Source: Bolinopsis microptera
Taxonomy: Eukaryota; Ctenophora; Tentaculata; Lobata; Bolinopsidae
NCBI RefSeq assembly: GCF_026151205.1
Contig: NC_087078.1
Coordinates: 1,629,675 to 1,693,674, forward strand
DNA: 64,000 bases
Reading direction: 5' to 3'
The notes beneath the pieces are model-generated. The model worked only from the letters and a program-made list of their open reading frames with translations. It was not told the origin of the DNA and did no database searches. This document shows, in pieces, positions 27,431 to 38,270 of this stretch. The translations under genes were made by a program, and so were the position numbers. Position 1 is the first letter of the stretch, and every line of letters begins with the position of its first letter.

Positions 27431-27506
27431 CTTACCTGGGGACCTCAGGCTATTATATTCATAATAGAGATTCGGCGGAATGACAGGCTGAGCGCCGCCC
27501 AGTAAC
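27431..27506. mobile_element. Short MITE, TTACCTGGG...CCCAGTAA, copy 2
   Basis: Same ends as the copy at 26000-26080 and a shared core (GAATGACAGGCTGAGCGCCG). It is flanked by the 8-bp direct repeat CGTGCGTC. Confidence 0.78.
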
Positions 27507-27840
27507 GTGCGTCAAATACCACTCTGGGATACAATAAAGTAGAACTAGAACAATTACTTGTAGCGCGATGCACTACTGGGCTGCGCCGCGCATCAAATAA
27601 TCCTTCTCGCAACCACGTAGATTGCGGCAAAATGCCGAGCTGGCTTTTACTAATTCGCTCGCCCAAAAATTTCATGTGACTTTGGTTTTATTGTCATACG
27701 TTGTATGACCCGCCGCGCACAATTGCGCAGCTCCCCCTGTATCGTAGAAACTCTACAGGGGTATAATGAAACAACGATGGGGGTACAAGGTTTTTATAGT
27801 TTTGCAGCCGTAAAAAACGGTTTTACATAAACCCTAATCA

Positions 27841-28009
27841 CAGGAGGAGCAATGCGTGGGCGCGATTGCAGCAGTTAGTGCCCGTTTGTAGCAGTCAGTG
27901 CCCGTTTGTAGCAGTTAGTGCCAGTTTGTGGCAGTAAGTGCCAGTTTGTAGCAGTTAGTAGCAGTTTGTAGCAGTTTGTGGCAGTTTCTTTGCACTTTGC
28001 TCCTCCTGC
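27841..28009. mobile_element. Small element with CAGGAGGAGCAA ends and internal 20-bp repeats
   Basis: The termini CAGGAGGAGCAA and TTGCTCCTCCTG are inverted repeats. The inside is about seven diverged copies of a GTTTGTAGCAGTTAGTGCCA unit. It interrupts sequence that is continuous in the opposite arm of the inner palindrome; TAATC occurs on both sides. Confidence 0.7.
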
Positions 28010-28244
28010 GTAATCCCAACCCTAACGACCATAATATATAACCCCGAAGCTATCCGATACCCTTACCACAACCCTTATTCCCGAGCCCTAGCCCTAAATA
28101 ATCGAATTCAAAAAGGAAAAGGAGAAGGAGAAGGAGACGGAGACGGGGACGGAGACGGAGACGGAGACGGAGACGGAGACGGAGATGGAGACGGAGACGT
28201 TACCTGGGGACCTCCGGCTATCGCGTAATTTTTGTTGTTAATTG

Positions 28245-29351
28245 TGTCCTCGTTCCAAATACGTAAAAAATCAAGCGCTCATAATCGTTTATAATCGCTT
28301 ATATACCCCGCTTACATAATCGCTTATATACCCCAAATAAATCAAATCAAAACATATTTTGATTTCTCTTGGAGAATTTCTCTTTAGACTCTTAACTTGC
28401 GAACAAATTGAAGCAGCAAACTTTAGGCTAGAAACTTTATTGAATTGAAATAATCATTCCACGTAACAACGTCTTCTTCAGTTCTCAAATTATTTGTTAT
28501 ATAGTAGTGTTGAAAGTATTAAAACATATTTTGATCATAGTTTTAAAATGCGTCAAAAAGCGCTTTTCATCGTTTATAATCGCTTATAAATGTTATTGTC
28601 TTCAATTGTCGCTTATAATATAAGCGACAATTGAAGACAATAACATTTACGATACTTTATAATCACTTATAATCGCTTATAATATCTCGTACCTGACAAT
28701 TTTTTCCTCGTTTCAAATACTTAAAAAAGCGCTTATAATCGTTTATAATCGCTTATAGACAGCAAATAAATAAGCGCTTATAAACGCTTTTCAGTAGGAA
28801 AATTTCAAGAAAAGCGGTTATAAGCGCTGATCATAGTGAAAATATCGCTTTTTAGCAGATTTCAAAAAATCGCTTATTGTCGCTTATAATCGTTTTATAA
28901 TCGATTTAAACCGCTTATTAACTTAAAATAAAAAAGCGTTTTTTTAACGATTAGTAGGCGCTTTTTAATTTGGAACTTTCCCTAGTGAATATAATCGCTT
29001 ATAGTCGATTAAAAGCGTTTTAAAAACGGTCCAAAAAACGGTTTATAAGCGTTTTTTTGAAAAGCGCTTACGGAGCGATAATAATCGACAACCCTAAAAT
29101 AAAAGCGTTTTTTTATCACTAATAATTTTAATTCGCGATTTATTGTCGCTTTTAAAGCGCTAATAATCGCTTTTGCAAAAATATTTTATGGAAAAAGCGA
29201 TTATAATCGTTTTTAATCGTTTATTAACGGGACCGTTTATAATCGCTTTATAATCGCCAAATAACGGTGGGTTTTATCAATAAGCGCTTTTTTAGCGTAA
29301 AAAAAGCGGTTATTACCGCTGATCACAAAAAATTAGTTATGGAAACTTGCC
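28245..29351. repeat. Right terminal inverted repeat of the 7.5-kb element
   Basis: Inverted copy of 21811-22735, interrupted by the 177-bp insertion at 28363-28540. It ends GGCAAG (reverse complement) immediately before the target duplication CAAAGAAG. Confidence 0.85.
28363..28540. mobile_element. 177-bp insertion in the right terminal repeat with 15-bp target duplication
   Basis: The left arm has one AAAACATATTTTGAT (inverted). The right arm has two, bracketing this segment. Its 3' part (CAAATTATTTGTTATATAGT and on) recurs at 34108-34145 and, inverted, at 58681-58727, so it belongs to a dispersed family with long target duplications, as for Penelope-like or LINE elements. Confidence 0.72.
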
Positions 29352-29359
29352 CAAAGAAG

Positions 29360-29865
29360 AAATAACAATGATAAGTATGAGATTCGTATATCGGGCCGAT
29401 CTGGTATTCGATGTGTTTTACTCAGGTTGGGTCGGTTTTAATTTGAAAAATTTAGGCTGTAAGAAAAGGACACCAGCTGTTTGAATGACCAAACATTTTA
29501 GTTTAATATAGAAAACTGTACATTTGGAAAATATTTTAACAGTTTTGATAAAATTCCAAAATTGTTAACTACAAAACAGTTAAACAGTGTTACGTGATAG
29601 CTCTTTTTCTAATTACGTTTACATTATCACAATACTTTCAATATAAAACCATTTACGATTAAATTAAATTAACCTATTTCAGTGTATATCATAACGTTAG
29701 TTCATGGTTGATGTGAACATACCCTTCATATAATATTCAAATTAATACTAAGTCCTGATAACTAAACACAAAAATACCCTTCTAAAGCTTTCCCATTCAA
29801 TACACAACAGTGCTAAGCACTATAACTGGTGCAGGTGTATTGGAAATATCAAATAATTGTTTAGA
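29360..29865. other. AT-rich spacer downstream of P450 copy 1
   Basis: Between the 7.5-kb element and the stop of P450 copy 1. No ORF or repeat of note; it presumably includes the copy 1 3' untranslated region. Confidence 0.5.
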
Positions 29866-32489
29866 TCAGCTTTTGATCTCTCGTGGGATGAACTGCAAGT
29901 ACAGGTTTAAAGGTTTCTGTATCATTGCAATGATACGTGTCACTCTCTCCGGTTGATAAGCTACCACTTCAAAGTTGTAGATTAGCTTTGCCACGGCCAT
30001 TTTCAATTCTGTGATGGCAAAGTTCTGTCCAATGCAGTTGCGGTTACCTGTTATCAGATGGATTATTTTATTAAATAGCACAATTAGAATACAATTTTTA
30101 TGGCTAACTAGGGTATTTTAATGTAATTCTTGTGCCCTTAATCGACCGTTTTTAGTTCATAATGATAAAGGACATTCAAAATCAAAATATAGCCTAATAT
30201 GTTTTCACTGATCATCGCTAATGATGTATCGTCTTTGTTAACAAAAATCGGTCGAATGATTATTTAATTTTAATTGATACTAACCTACACTGAAGGGGAT
30301 GTAGCTGTAAGGATCACGGTTTTTAGAATTTTCTCGATTAAAACGTTCTGGTCGAAATTCATTTGGTTCATCCCAGAACTCTTCCACTCGATGTAAAGCA
30401 TCAATCATAATGGCTACGTTTGTTCCTCTGGGTAGCCGAATTCCATCTGAAGTCAGATTTTTGTCTGTCAATACTTCATAATTTATAAGCTCAACTTATC
30501 TCTCACAATACTACCTAACCTCTAGACAACCCCAAACGAATCTGAAACTAACACTGGCCCGTGGCCAGGCCCCAGGGTAACACTAACTGTGTTTAAACTT
30601 ACCGATGTCCACTTCGTTGTGAAGGTGTCTCCCGATCATGGGTACAGGAGGTCTCATTCTTAAACATTCCTTGATACACAAAGAAAAATAAGACAGATCG
30701 TTGATCTGCTGCTGAGTTACATATTCATCACCACCACCATTGTCAAAGACTTCTTTAATTTCTTCGTAACATTTGGCCATATGCTCTGGATTCTGAGACA
30801 GCAGGAACAAACTAAAGCTAACACCACTAGCTGTAGTATCGTGTCCTTCAAATATGAAAACGTTTGCTTCCTCAAGGACATCCTCCATCGATAGGTTTCT
30901 ACCATCTTCGTATCTAAAGATAGCGGGATTACAATTTATGCTCTCTTTATAAGTAATAATCAATACAAATCAATGATCATGTCCGCTCTGATCTAATCAG
31001 ACTTAAATTTTATTAAATTTTTAACTTCTATTTTAAACGATTGATGTAACAGGAAACTCACTTGACGGTGAGTAATACATCAAGAAAGCTAAGATTCGTG
31101 GCATCCTTCAGTATATCTGGGTTCCTCAAATGAGCTTCTTTGCGATCTTCTATGATCTTCCTACTGATTTCCAAAAATCTATCTTTGAGTTGTAGATATT
31201 CAGCGCCCATTGTCGTATTGTTAAAGAGTCTGTCAGAGTACTGCATCGGGTCAAAAACTCTGTTGCTTATCATTATGGACATCCTGAAAATCCAAGTTGT
31301 GATAAAGTAGTGATAATAAATGGTATTTTTTAATAAATTGTGATTATACCTTCATTGGCAACCTTTTTATCATTAAAATATGATGCATTACAAAATCTAC
31401 TTACCGATACATAATTGCGGCGTATTCATCATATTGAGTTTGGCAGTTTGTTTCATAATGTACAAGACATCTTAGAATGGTGTCCAGAGTCATAGCCAAT
31501 GCCTTGGGGAAGATCTCGACTGGCTCCGCGCCATTTTCCCTAAACTGCTTGACCATGACGTTCGTGGTCTCATTGAAAATGTCGAGATAACTTTTTAGCA
31601 AGTCAAAATGAAAAGAGGGAGTCAGCATTTTCCGCCTAGTAAACCACTTTTTCCCTTTTGAAAAGAGAAGCCCATCTCCTAACCAGTCAATTGCGAATCT
31701 AAAATACAAAGTTTTTTATTTCTCAGAAATTAATGCTATTGTCTCACAAGTTCAGTTGCATCTTAACTTATAGAATTTACATCAAATATCAACAATAATA
31801 ATTTACCTGTACAGCCACGTCTTCTCTGGCTTGTCCTTGAACAAAGTTCGGATGGTTTTTGGATGTGATGTTATCACGAAGTTGTATGGTCCAAATCTGA
31901 AATAAAGACTTTATAGTCAACCGTTATCATTTATCAAGTTTGAAATAAAGAGCTTTTTTTTCATTAAAAATCTCAAAACAAAGTGACTTTTACAAATATT
32001 TATGAATCACGCGTAGCCATTGTGTTGAACCAAGTCACGTGACCCTGATGTCACAAGTTTCTGGTTTATTAGTTAGAAAAGCAAACCTGATCCTATATAT
32101 TTTAGGATAGATAGTGCCCCATTTTTGTAACCAGTCTGCTCCTTCATTTGAATACAGCGTGTTTCCTGGCGACTTGATGTGTCCAAAAATGAAGTCTATA
32201 TCTGAATGAAGTGATGACTGTTATAACTTATAGTATGAAGAGAGGGTGGAAGAGAGGGAAAGAATAAGAGAGGGTGGCTATGTTGATATATGTCAACAGG
32301 GTGAATAATTGTGGAAGTTGATCATTAGGATTGAATATTGATTGACGAATGAATTAACTTGAATACTTTACCTGAGGGAACTGGGATTGACTTGTTTCGG
32401 TACAACTGGCCGCTGACAGAAAACCACCATTTCATAACCAGTAGAACTAGAGCACTTCCAAATATGAGCAGAACCGTCGTCACCCCCAT
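29866..32489 (-). CDS. Cytochrome P450, CYP4-like, intact copy 1
   Basis: Microsomal haem monooxygenase of the CYP4 clan, which usually oxidises fatty acids and related lipids. Eight exons: 32372-32489, 32087-32201, 31807-31896, 31405-31698, 31062-31283, 30603-30913, 30285-30446, 29866-30047. They sum to 1494 bases (497 residues), the usual P450 length. Membrane anchor VTTVLLIFGSALVLLVM at the start; helix C WFTRRKMLTPSFH; I-helix EGHDTTASG; ExxR as KECLR; PERF region FRPERF; haem loop FSVGNRNCIGQ with the thiolate Cys, split by the last intron. All splice junctions are GT-AG in matching phase, and no lesion is seen. It is the last gene (lowest coordinate) of the four-gene array. Confidence 0.95.
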
Positions 32490-34006
32490 GCTTACTTTCG
32501 GAGTTTCAAAAAGTTAAAAGATGTGAAAGTGCCCAATATATGGATTATGGACTTGTGTAATAAGTTCATAATAGGCTTCATCAGATTTTCTAGTCAGTGT
32601 TACAGTATACGGAGTTTAAGCAGCCGTGATAATTTGGGGTTCTACATTATATTTGTATGGATCATTAGAAGTACCGCTCAGATGGACAACAACAGTTTCC
32701 TGTGAGTGTTCAGCTTACGACACTGATCGGTATGTAGTTATGTAAATACTGGTACAACCTGCTCAGTCGAAATCCGCAGCAAAATTGTCAAGCGATCAAG
32801 TTACGTATATAAAACAAAATTATGAAACATCTACAGCAAAGATTAAGGAACCACAGTCAAACTTAATTAACGTGATTTTCAAGCACAGCATGGCAGTTAA
32901 ACTTCCTAAATGGCAGTTCAACTTCTTGAGAAACCCTTTCATCAGATAGTATGTAGCAAGCGTGGCATGATGTCAGAGTGGGCCCACTGTGACTTAGATG
33001 TAATTTTATCACAGATAAAGCTGCGAGGGAGAGAGAGAGAGAGAGAGAGTGTGAGACAAAATGCCAATCTAGGTCAGGGCAGCTTAGTGTCGGGATCAAA
33101 TTAGACCTCGTTTATATTGCAGATAGAGCAGATGCAATGATAAATGATAGAAATAAATCACCAAATTACACCACTTACCGCAGGCCGATTTAGAAAATTT
33201 GTTATTTAAAAAAATTTGTTATAAAGACTTCCTCTAACCTCTTATCTTACAGTACCCTAACTCTTAATTCTTGCCGTTTTCTTGATTAAGCGATTTTCAA
33301 ATTACAAACAGACAAACGGACAGGTGCAGTTTCTACCATTATTATTAGTGATGATTATTATAAATTATCGTAACAATCATACAGAGACATAGAAATAAAG
33401 TGGCAAAAAGTCTCCTTATCCTAATGCTCAACTGTAGCTTCATGTCATCGACATTCCATGTTTATTTTTTAAAACCCAAATAAGAGGGACAACACGACAT
33501 TTTCGGGTATCATATTATTTGTAGTGTTGTAATTAGTTTAAAACGCTGAACTCATCGAGCCCCATTTGTATTCATGATAAAGTTCTTTTCGGCACGAAGT
33601 TATCCTACCACAAACTTAGATCAACGAGACACTTTTACTTTAATCTGGAAATTTTATATACACAAAATACAAATGATCAATAATGTTTGAGAGCCCAAAT
33701 TTGTATTATTCGGCCACAAATTTAAAAACCATAAAAACTGTGAAAAGCACCATATAATGGATCAGCAGCACAAGCTAGTAGCAGTACTGTTAATATTGTC
33801 CAGGCAATTAGCAGTACTATATCCAGAATCAGTTAATTGATATTTCTACATTCCGTATCCCATATAATATATTAAAATCAAAACTTAACATCTTTAACTC
33901 AAATCAAACATCTGGCTTTCCTTTACCATACGAAATAAAATGTTTCGTCTTCTGAAAGTATCAAATAACGGAGTAGTTCGCTGTTTATTAGTCTCATGAT
34001 TGAAAT
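32490..34006. other. Spacer between P450 copies 1 and 2
   Basis: Contains the copy 1 promoter side and a short (GA)n run near 33030-33048. The small ORFs look like chance. No gene seen. Confidence 0.5.
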
Positions 34007-34230
34007 ACTGATATCTGGATATTATCCGGTTGGAAGAGACAAGGACAAGTGAAACAAGGAAGTTAGGAGTAAGGGCAAATTTTCGGCGTCAACGCCATCT
34101 TCAGGCTCAAATTATTTGTTATATAGTAGTGTTGAAAGTATTAAAATACTTTGAAAATTTGCCCTTACTCCTAACTTCCTTGTTTCACTTGTCCTTGTCT
34201 CTTCCAACCGGATAATATCCAGATATCAGT
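34007..34230. repeat. Perfect 78-bp inverted repeat with 68-bp loop
   Basis: Arms 34007-34084 and 34153-34230 are exact reverse complements over 78 bases, starting ACTGATATCTGGATATTATC. The loop holds the dispersed CAAATTATTTGTTATATAGT sequence also found at 28493 and 58700. It lies just downstream of P450 copy 2. Confidence 0.9.
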
Positions 34231-34255
34231 CTTCTGAAAGTGATTGAACAGTTTT

Positions 34256-37200
34256 CTAATTTCGTGGAATGAACTTCAAGAACAAGTTTATAGGCTTTTG
34301 TATCATTGTGCTAATACGTGTCACCTTCTCCGGTTGATGAGCTACCACTATAACTACAAAGTTGTAAATTAGCTTTGCCACGGCCATTTTCAATTCTGCG
34401 ATGGCAAAGTTCTGTCCAATGCAGTTGCGGCTACCTGTTAACCGGATGAATGTTTTTATTTTTTTAAATTACAACTTATATACTTCAAAATGATCCATTA
34501 TATATAATACAATAATACCTTGGCTGTTGAGTACTACGGGCGATAAAATTATAAGAAATAAGCCCGGCACGATAACTAAGTCAAGGTATTATTTCTTATA
34601 ATCTATATCATGTTTGGTCTTATACACGAATTATTTTCCTGCACAGTTTGTGAAATCCGTTACTTAACATTCTAACCTGCACTGAAAAGGATGTAGCTGT
34701 AAGGATCACGGTCTTTAGAATTCTCTGGACTAAAACGTTCTGGTCGAAATTCATTTGGTTCATCCCAGAACTCTTCCACTCGATGTAAAGCATCTATCAG
34801 AATGGCAACGTTTGTTCCTTTAGGTAGCCGAATTCCGTCTGAAGTCAGATTTTTTACGTTTTGTTTGTTCACCTTTTATACAGTTAATCAAGGTCCTAGG
34901 GGGTAGAACTCACCCAGGTATATGAAACTTCCGCTTTACTCACATTTTGATCCTTCACCTTTTAGCGTATTTTAGGAACCATCAGGCCTAGTCTATATTA
35001 TATATCTATATAATATAGGTCTATATAAACACTTAAAACTTACCAATTTCTACTTCATTATGCAGCTCCCTTCCGATCATAGGTACAGGACTTTTCATTC
35101 GTAAACATTCCTTGAAACACAAAGAAAAATAAGTCAGGTCGTTGATCTGCTGCTGAGTTACATATTCATCACCACCACCATTGTCAAAGACTTCTTTAAT
35201 TTCTTCGTAACACTTGGCCATATGTTCTGGATTCTGAGACAGCAGAAACAAAATCCAGCTCATACCACTAGCCGTGGTATCGTGTCCTCCGAGTATAAAA
35301 ACGTTTGCTTCCTCAAGGATATCTTCCATAGAAAGATTTGAACCATAAACCAGATTTAAAATTTAAGACAATTTAGATTTTTAAACTATCGGATCCACGT
35401 TGGTAGTTTAACCATACCGATTATCGGCTTCTTCGAGTTTTGCTATAATTTTGCATCACCTACAACTGCATTGATAAATGTGATCGAATTTTTTATTAAA
35501 ACCCTTTGCCATTTCCGCAAAATTAAGATTTTATGTTGCTTTTAATTATATTGGGTAGTTAACTATTATTTAAATCAACCGATGGAACAGAAAACTTACT
35601 TAACGGTTAGTATTACATCAAGGAAGCTGAGATTCTTGGTGTCCTTCAGTATATCTGGGTTTCTCAAATGAGCCTCTTTGCGATCTTCTATGATCTTCCT
35701 ACTAATTTCGCAAAACTTATCTTTGAGTTGTAGATATTCAGCGCCCATTTTTGTATTGTGAAATAGTATATTGGAGAACTGTACTGGGTCGAAAAATCGG
35801 TTGGTTACCAGTATGGTCATCCTGAAAAATTCAGGATTCAGGATAAATCATAAATGGTGCAATATAATGTACAATAATAATGGTCTTCTTAACAGAAATA
35901 ATATATCTGAGCTAGATTTACTACATGTGTCAATCTTCGTTGGTGATTCTTCGATGTACCTTCATTGAAAAATGTCCTTAACCAACGCGACTTAATGAAT
36001 TTCAACAAAGCATAAAATCTTCTTACCTATACATGATTGCAGCGTATTCATCATATTGAGTTTGGCAGTTTGTCTCGTAATGTACAAGACATCTTAGAAC
36101 TGTGTCCAGAGTCATAGCTATTGCCTTTGGGAAAATCTCCACTGGCTCCTGTCCATTTTCCTTGAGCTGATTGACCATGATGTTCGTAGTTTCATTAAAG
36201 ATGTCGAGATAGCTTTTTAGCAAGTCAAAATGAAAAGAGGGAGTCAGCATTTTCCGCCTAGTAAACCATTTTTCGCCGCTCGAAAAGAGAAGCCCATCTC
36301 CTAACCAGTCGACCACGAATCTAAAATTGTTACTAATTTTCATTAACTGTAGCTGTTGTCCCACAGGTTTCAGCTTTCCTTATTATTCATACATAAAATA
36401 TTAATTATAAGTATGTTTCAATCGATAAAGTGTGCCCACCAGCGTCCAGCATTATCATGAAAATATTACTTATATAAGATGTGACACTGATTTACTTGTA
36501 AAACCACATCTTTTTTGGCTTGTCCTTAAGCAGTGCCCGGATGTATTTGGGATGAGATGTGCACACAAAGTTGAATGGTCCAAATCTGAAAGTAATATTT
36601 TAAATTGACCCTTGATACAATAATTAAGTCTTAACTTAAGGTATACGAAGGTTCATGTACAATGTACATATATACCCCAAACAAAAAGTTTCCGTTTTTG
36701 TCAATAATTAACCATACCTAAGTCTGAAAAGTTTAGGATAGATTGTGCCCCATTTTTGTAACCAGTCTGCTCCTTCATTCGAATACAGCGTGTTTCCCGG
36801 CGAATTGAGATGTCCTAATATGAACTCTATACCTGAATGAAGTGGATTCTGTTGAAGTATGAAGACAAGTTAATCGCTTTTTGGTTTGTGACACCAACTG
36901 TAAGGAAAATCGGACAAATCGACCTTTCGAATTAATTGACAAATAAAGCACTTTTCTTGGCAACCAGTTCTTTTATATCAAATCAGCCCCTGCACATCAT
37001 GCCCTGACCACCGGCCACACCATCTCCTGGAACAACATCGAAGTCCTCAAATCCCTCACCTCACGCTCCCAACTAGACCTCACAGAACACGCAGCTATAC
37101 AAATACGACAACCAGCTATGAACAGAACAGACCGCGCACCCAAATGTAGTTCCCTCTGGGACCCCATTCTTCCTAAAATTGCCAAATCCTTAAAGTCCAG

Positions 37201-37573
37201 ACCATCTGGCATTTCCTTCTCAACCTCAACAGAAGACTAAATTTTTATTGACATTGTACTGTAATTTTCACTTTCCCACCCACACCTCCCCCACCCTCCA
37301 TCCCTGACACCACTCAATCACATATAAGCATTGTCCACCACATCACATTCAGCTGACGACGATTAACACATGTTTATTGAAAGCTTCTACAAGTTAAATC
37401 ATCGTATCTCTTATATGTTTTTAACCCAACTCCACTCAGTTCTTTTATATTTCACCTGAAGGGACTGGGATTGACTTGATTCGGTACAACTGGCCGTCCA
37501 CAGAAAACCACCATTTCATAACCAAGAGAACTAAAGTGGCTCCGAGTACCAGCAAGACCGTTATCACGCCCAT
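34256..37573 (-). CDS. Cytochrome P450, CYP4-like, copy 2, splice acceptor of exon 6 lost
   Basis: Same eight-exon layout as copy 1: 37456-37573, about 36718-36833, 36497-36586, 36027-36320, 35599-35820, 35041-35340, 34676-34842, 34256-34437. It keeps the anchor, GGHDTTASG, KECLR, FRPERF and the haem loop FSAG/SRNCIGQ. The other three copies have (C/T)AG followed by ATAYGA(A/C)GATGG at exon 6. Here that sequence reads CTGGTTTATGG with no AG, and the only AG further upstream opens into stops. Correct splicing therefore looks impossible without skipping or a cryptic site. Intron 1 carries a Penelope-like fragment. It is either a recent pseudogene or a locally rearranged assembly. Confidence 0.9.
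36979..37436 (+). mobile_element. Penelope-like retroelement 3' fragment with 14-bp target duplication
   Basis: The plus strand reads TTGHTISWNNIEVLKS... EHAAIQIRQ, the H-x3-TGH-x-I-x-W and E-x2-x-I pattern at the C-terminus of Penelope GIY-YIG endonucleases, followed by a stop at about 37240. The direct repeat CAGTTCTTTTATAT flanks it at 36965-36978 and 37437-37450. It is 5'-truncated and sits in intron 1 of P450 copy 2, antisense to it. Confidence 0.78.
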
Positions 37574-38270
37574 ACTGCCGTACTTTCAAAATATAAACGT
37601 CTTATGCAGGGCCCAGATAGAATTATGTTTGAGATTTCATCATTATATAAGGTTTGATAAGGTTGTTTCTTATGTTAAAGCCGATCATAATAAGCACTAG
37701 AAAAACAGCCGCTAAATTCTGTGACTGTAAGTGCTAAAACCACTCATCGGCCCGTAAATATTAGATAATTACTTACTTTGGTAAGTTAGCAATCGAAACC
37801 AATCAATAAACTGCTTAAGCAGATACGACAGTTGCGCCCTTTTAATGATGAAATACTATTTTGTGAGCTTCAGATCATATTAAATAAGACTTAGAGATAA
37901 AAATTATACTGATAATTATGGTATACAGTATATTATGTATGTATAATGTATATAATACATTATATATGGTTAATTATTATTAATAATACATTTGAATTGG
38001 AAGTCGCGAAACAAGTATATATATACTACCCATATTTTGAAAAATGCTCAACTCTAGCCTGGGAAATAGAAAATATGGCAGCTCAGAGAAACCTTACCTT
38101 TGATACCTCTGAAATCTTATTAAATTATTTACTTGTGCATAATGTTATTTGGCAGGATTCACTGATGGAAAACAGTATTGAAATGGAAAGGTAGGACTAG
38201 TTGGTACATGGTAATTAGATTTAGGGCTAATATAAGATAACAATTGCGCTGAGTGGTCTGGCCTTAAAAG

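Larger units (their letters stand above)
25587..28198. repeat. Third, inner inverted repeat with (TCCGTC)n hexanucleotide ends
   Basis: The left arm about 25587-26357 and right arm about 27528-28198 are inverted copies. Both start with a hexamer array (CCGTCT on the left, GGAGAC on the right), followed by CCCTAACC-like telomere-type sequence, a shared segment around AAAACCGTTTT and a GATGCGCGGCGCAG region. The 1.17-kb spacer has no recognisable gene. Confidence 0.8.
21811..29351. mobile_element. 7.5-kb foldback-type element with about 1-kb terminal inverted repeats and 8-bp target duplication
   Basis: The left end GGCAAGTTTTCATAACTAAT and the reverse complement of the right end differ by one base, and the match continues for about 0.9 kb. 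The direct repeat CAAAGAAG flanks both ends exactly (21803-21810 and 29352-29359). An 8-bp duplication fits hAT-, P- or Merlin-like integration. The inverted arms consist of dozens of diverged AAGCGATTATAA / TTATAAGCG units. Inside lie a second palindrome, a purine minisatellite, a third inverted repeat and nested small elements. No transposase is recognisable, so the element is non-autonomous or a nest of elements. Confidence 0.88.

Noticed and set aside
24530-28200. CRISPR-like regular repeats
   Set aside because: Tandem repeats without unique spacers in a eukaryotic locus; minisatellites explain them.
36997-37212. Minus-strand ORF in P450 copy 2 intron 1
   Set aside because: Antisense shadow of the Penelope-like endonuclease fragment.
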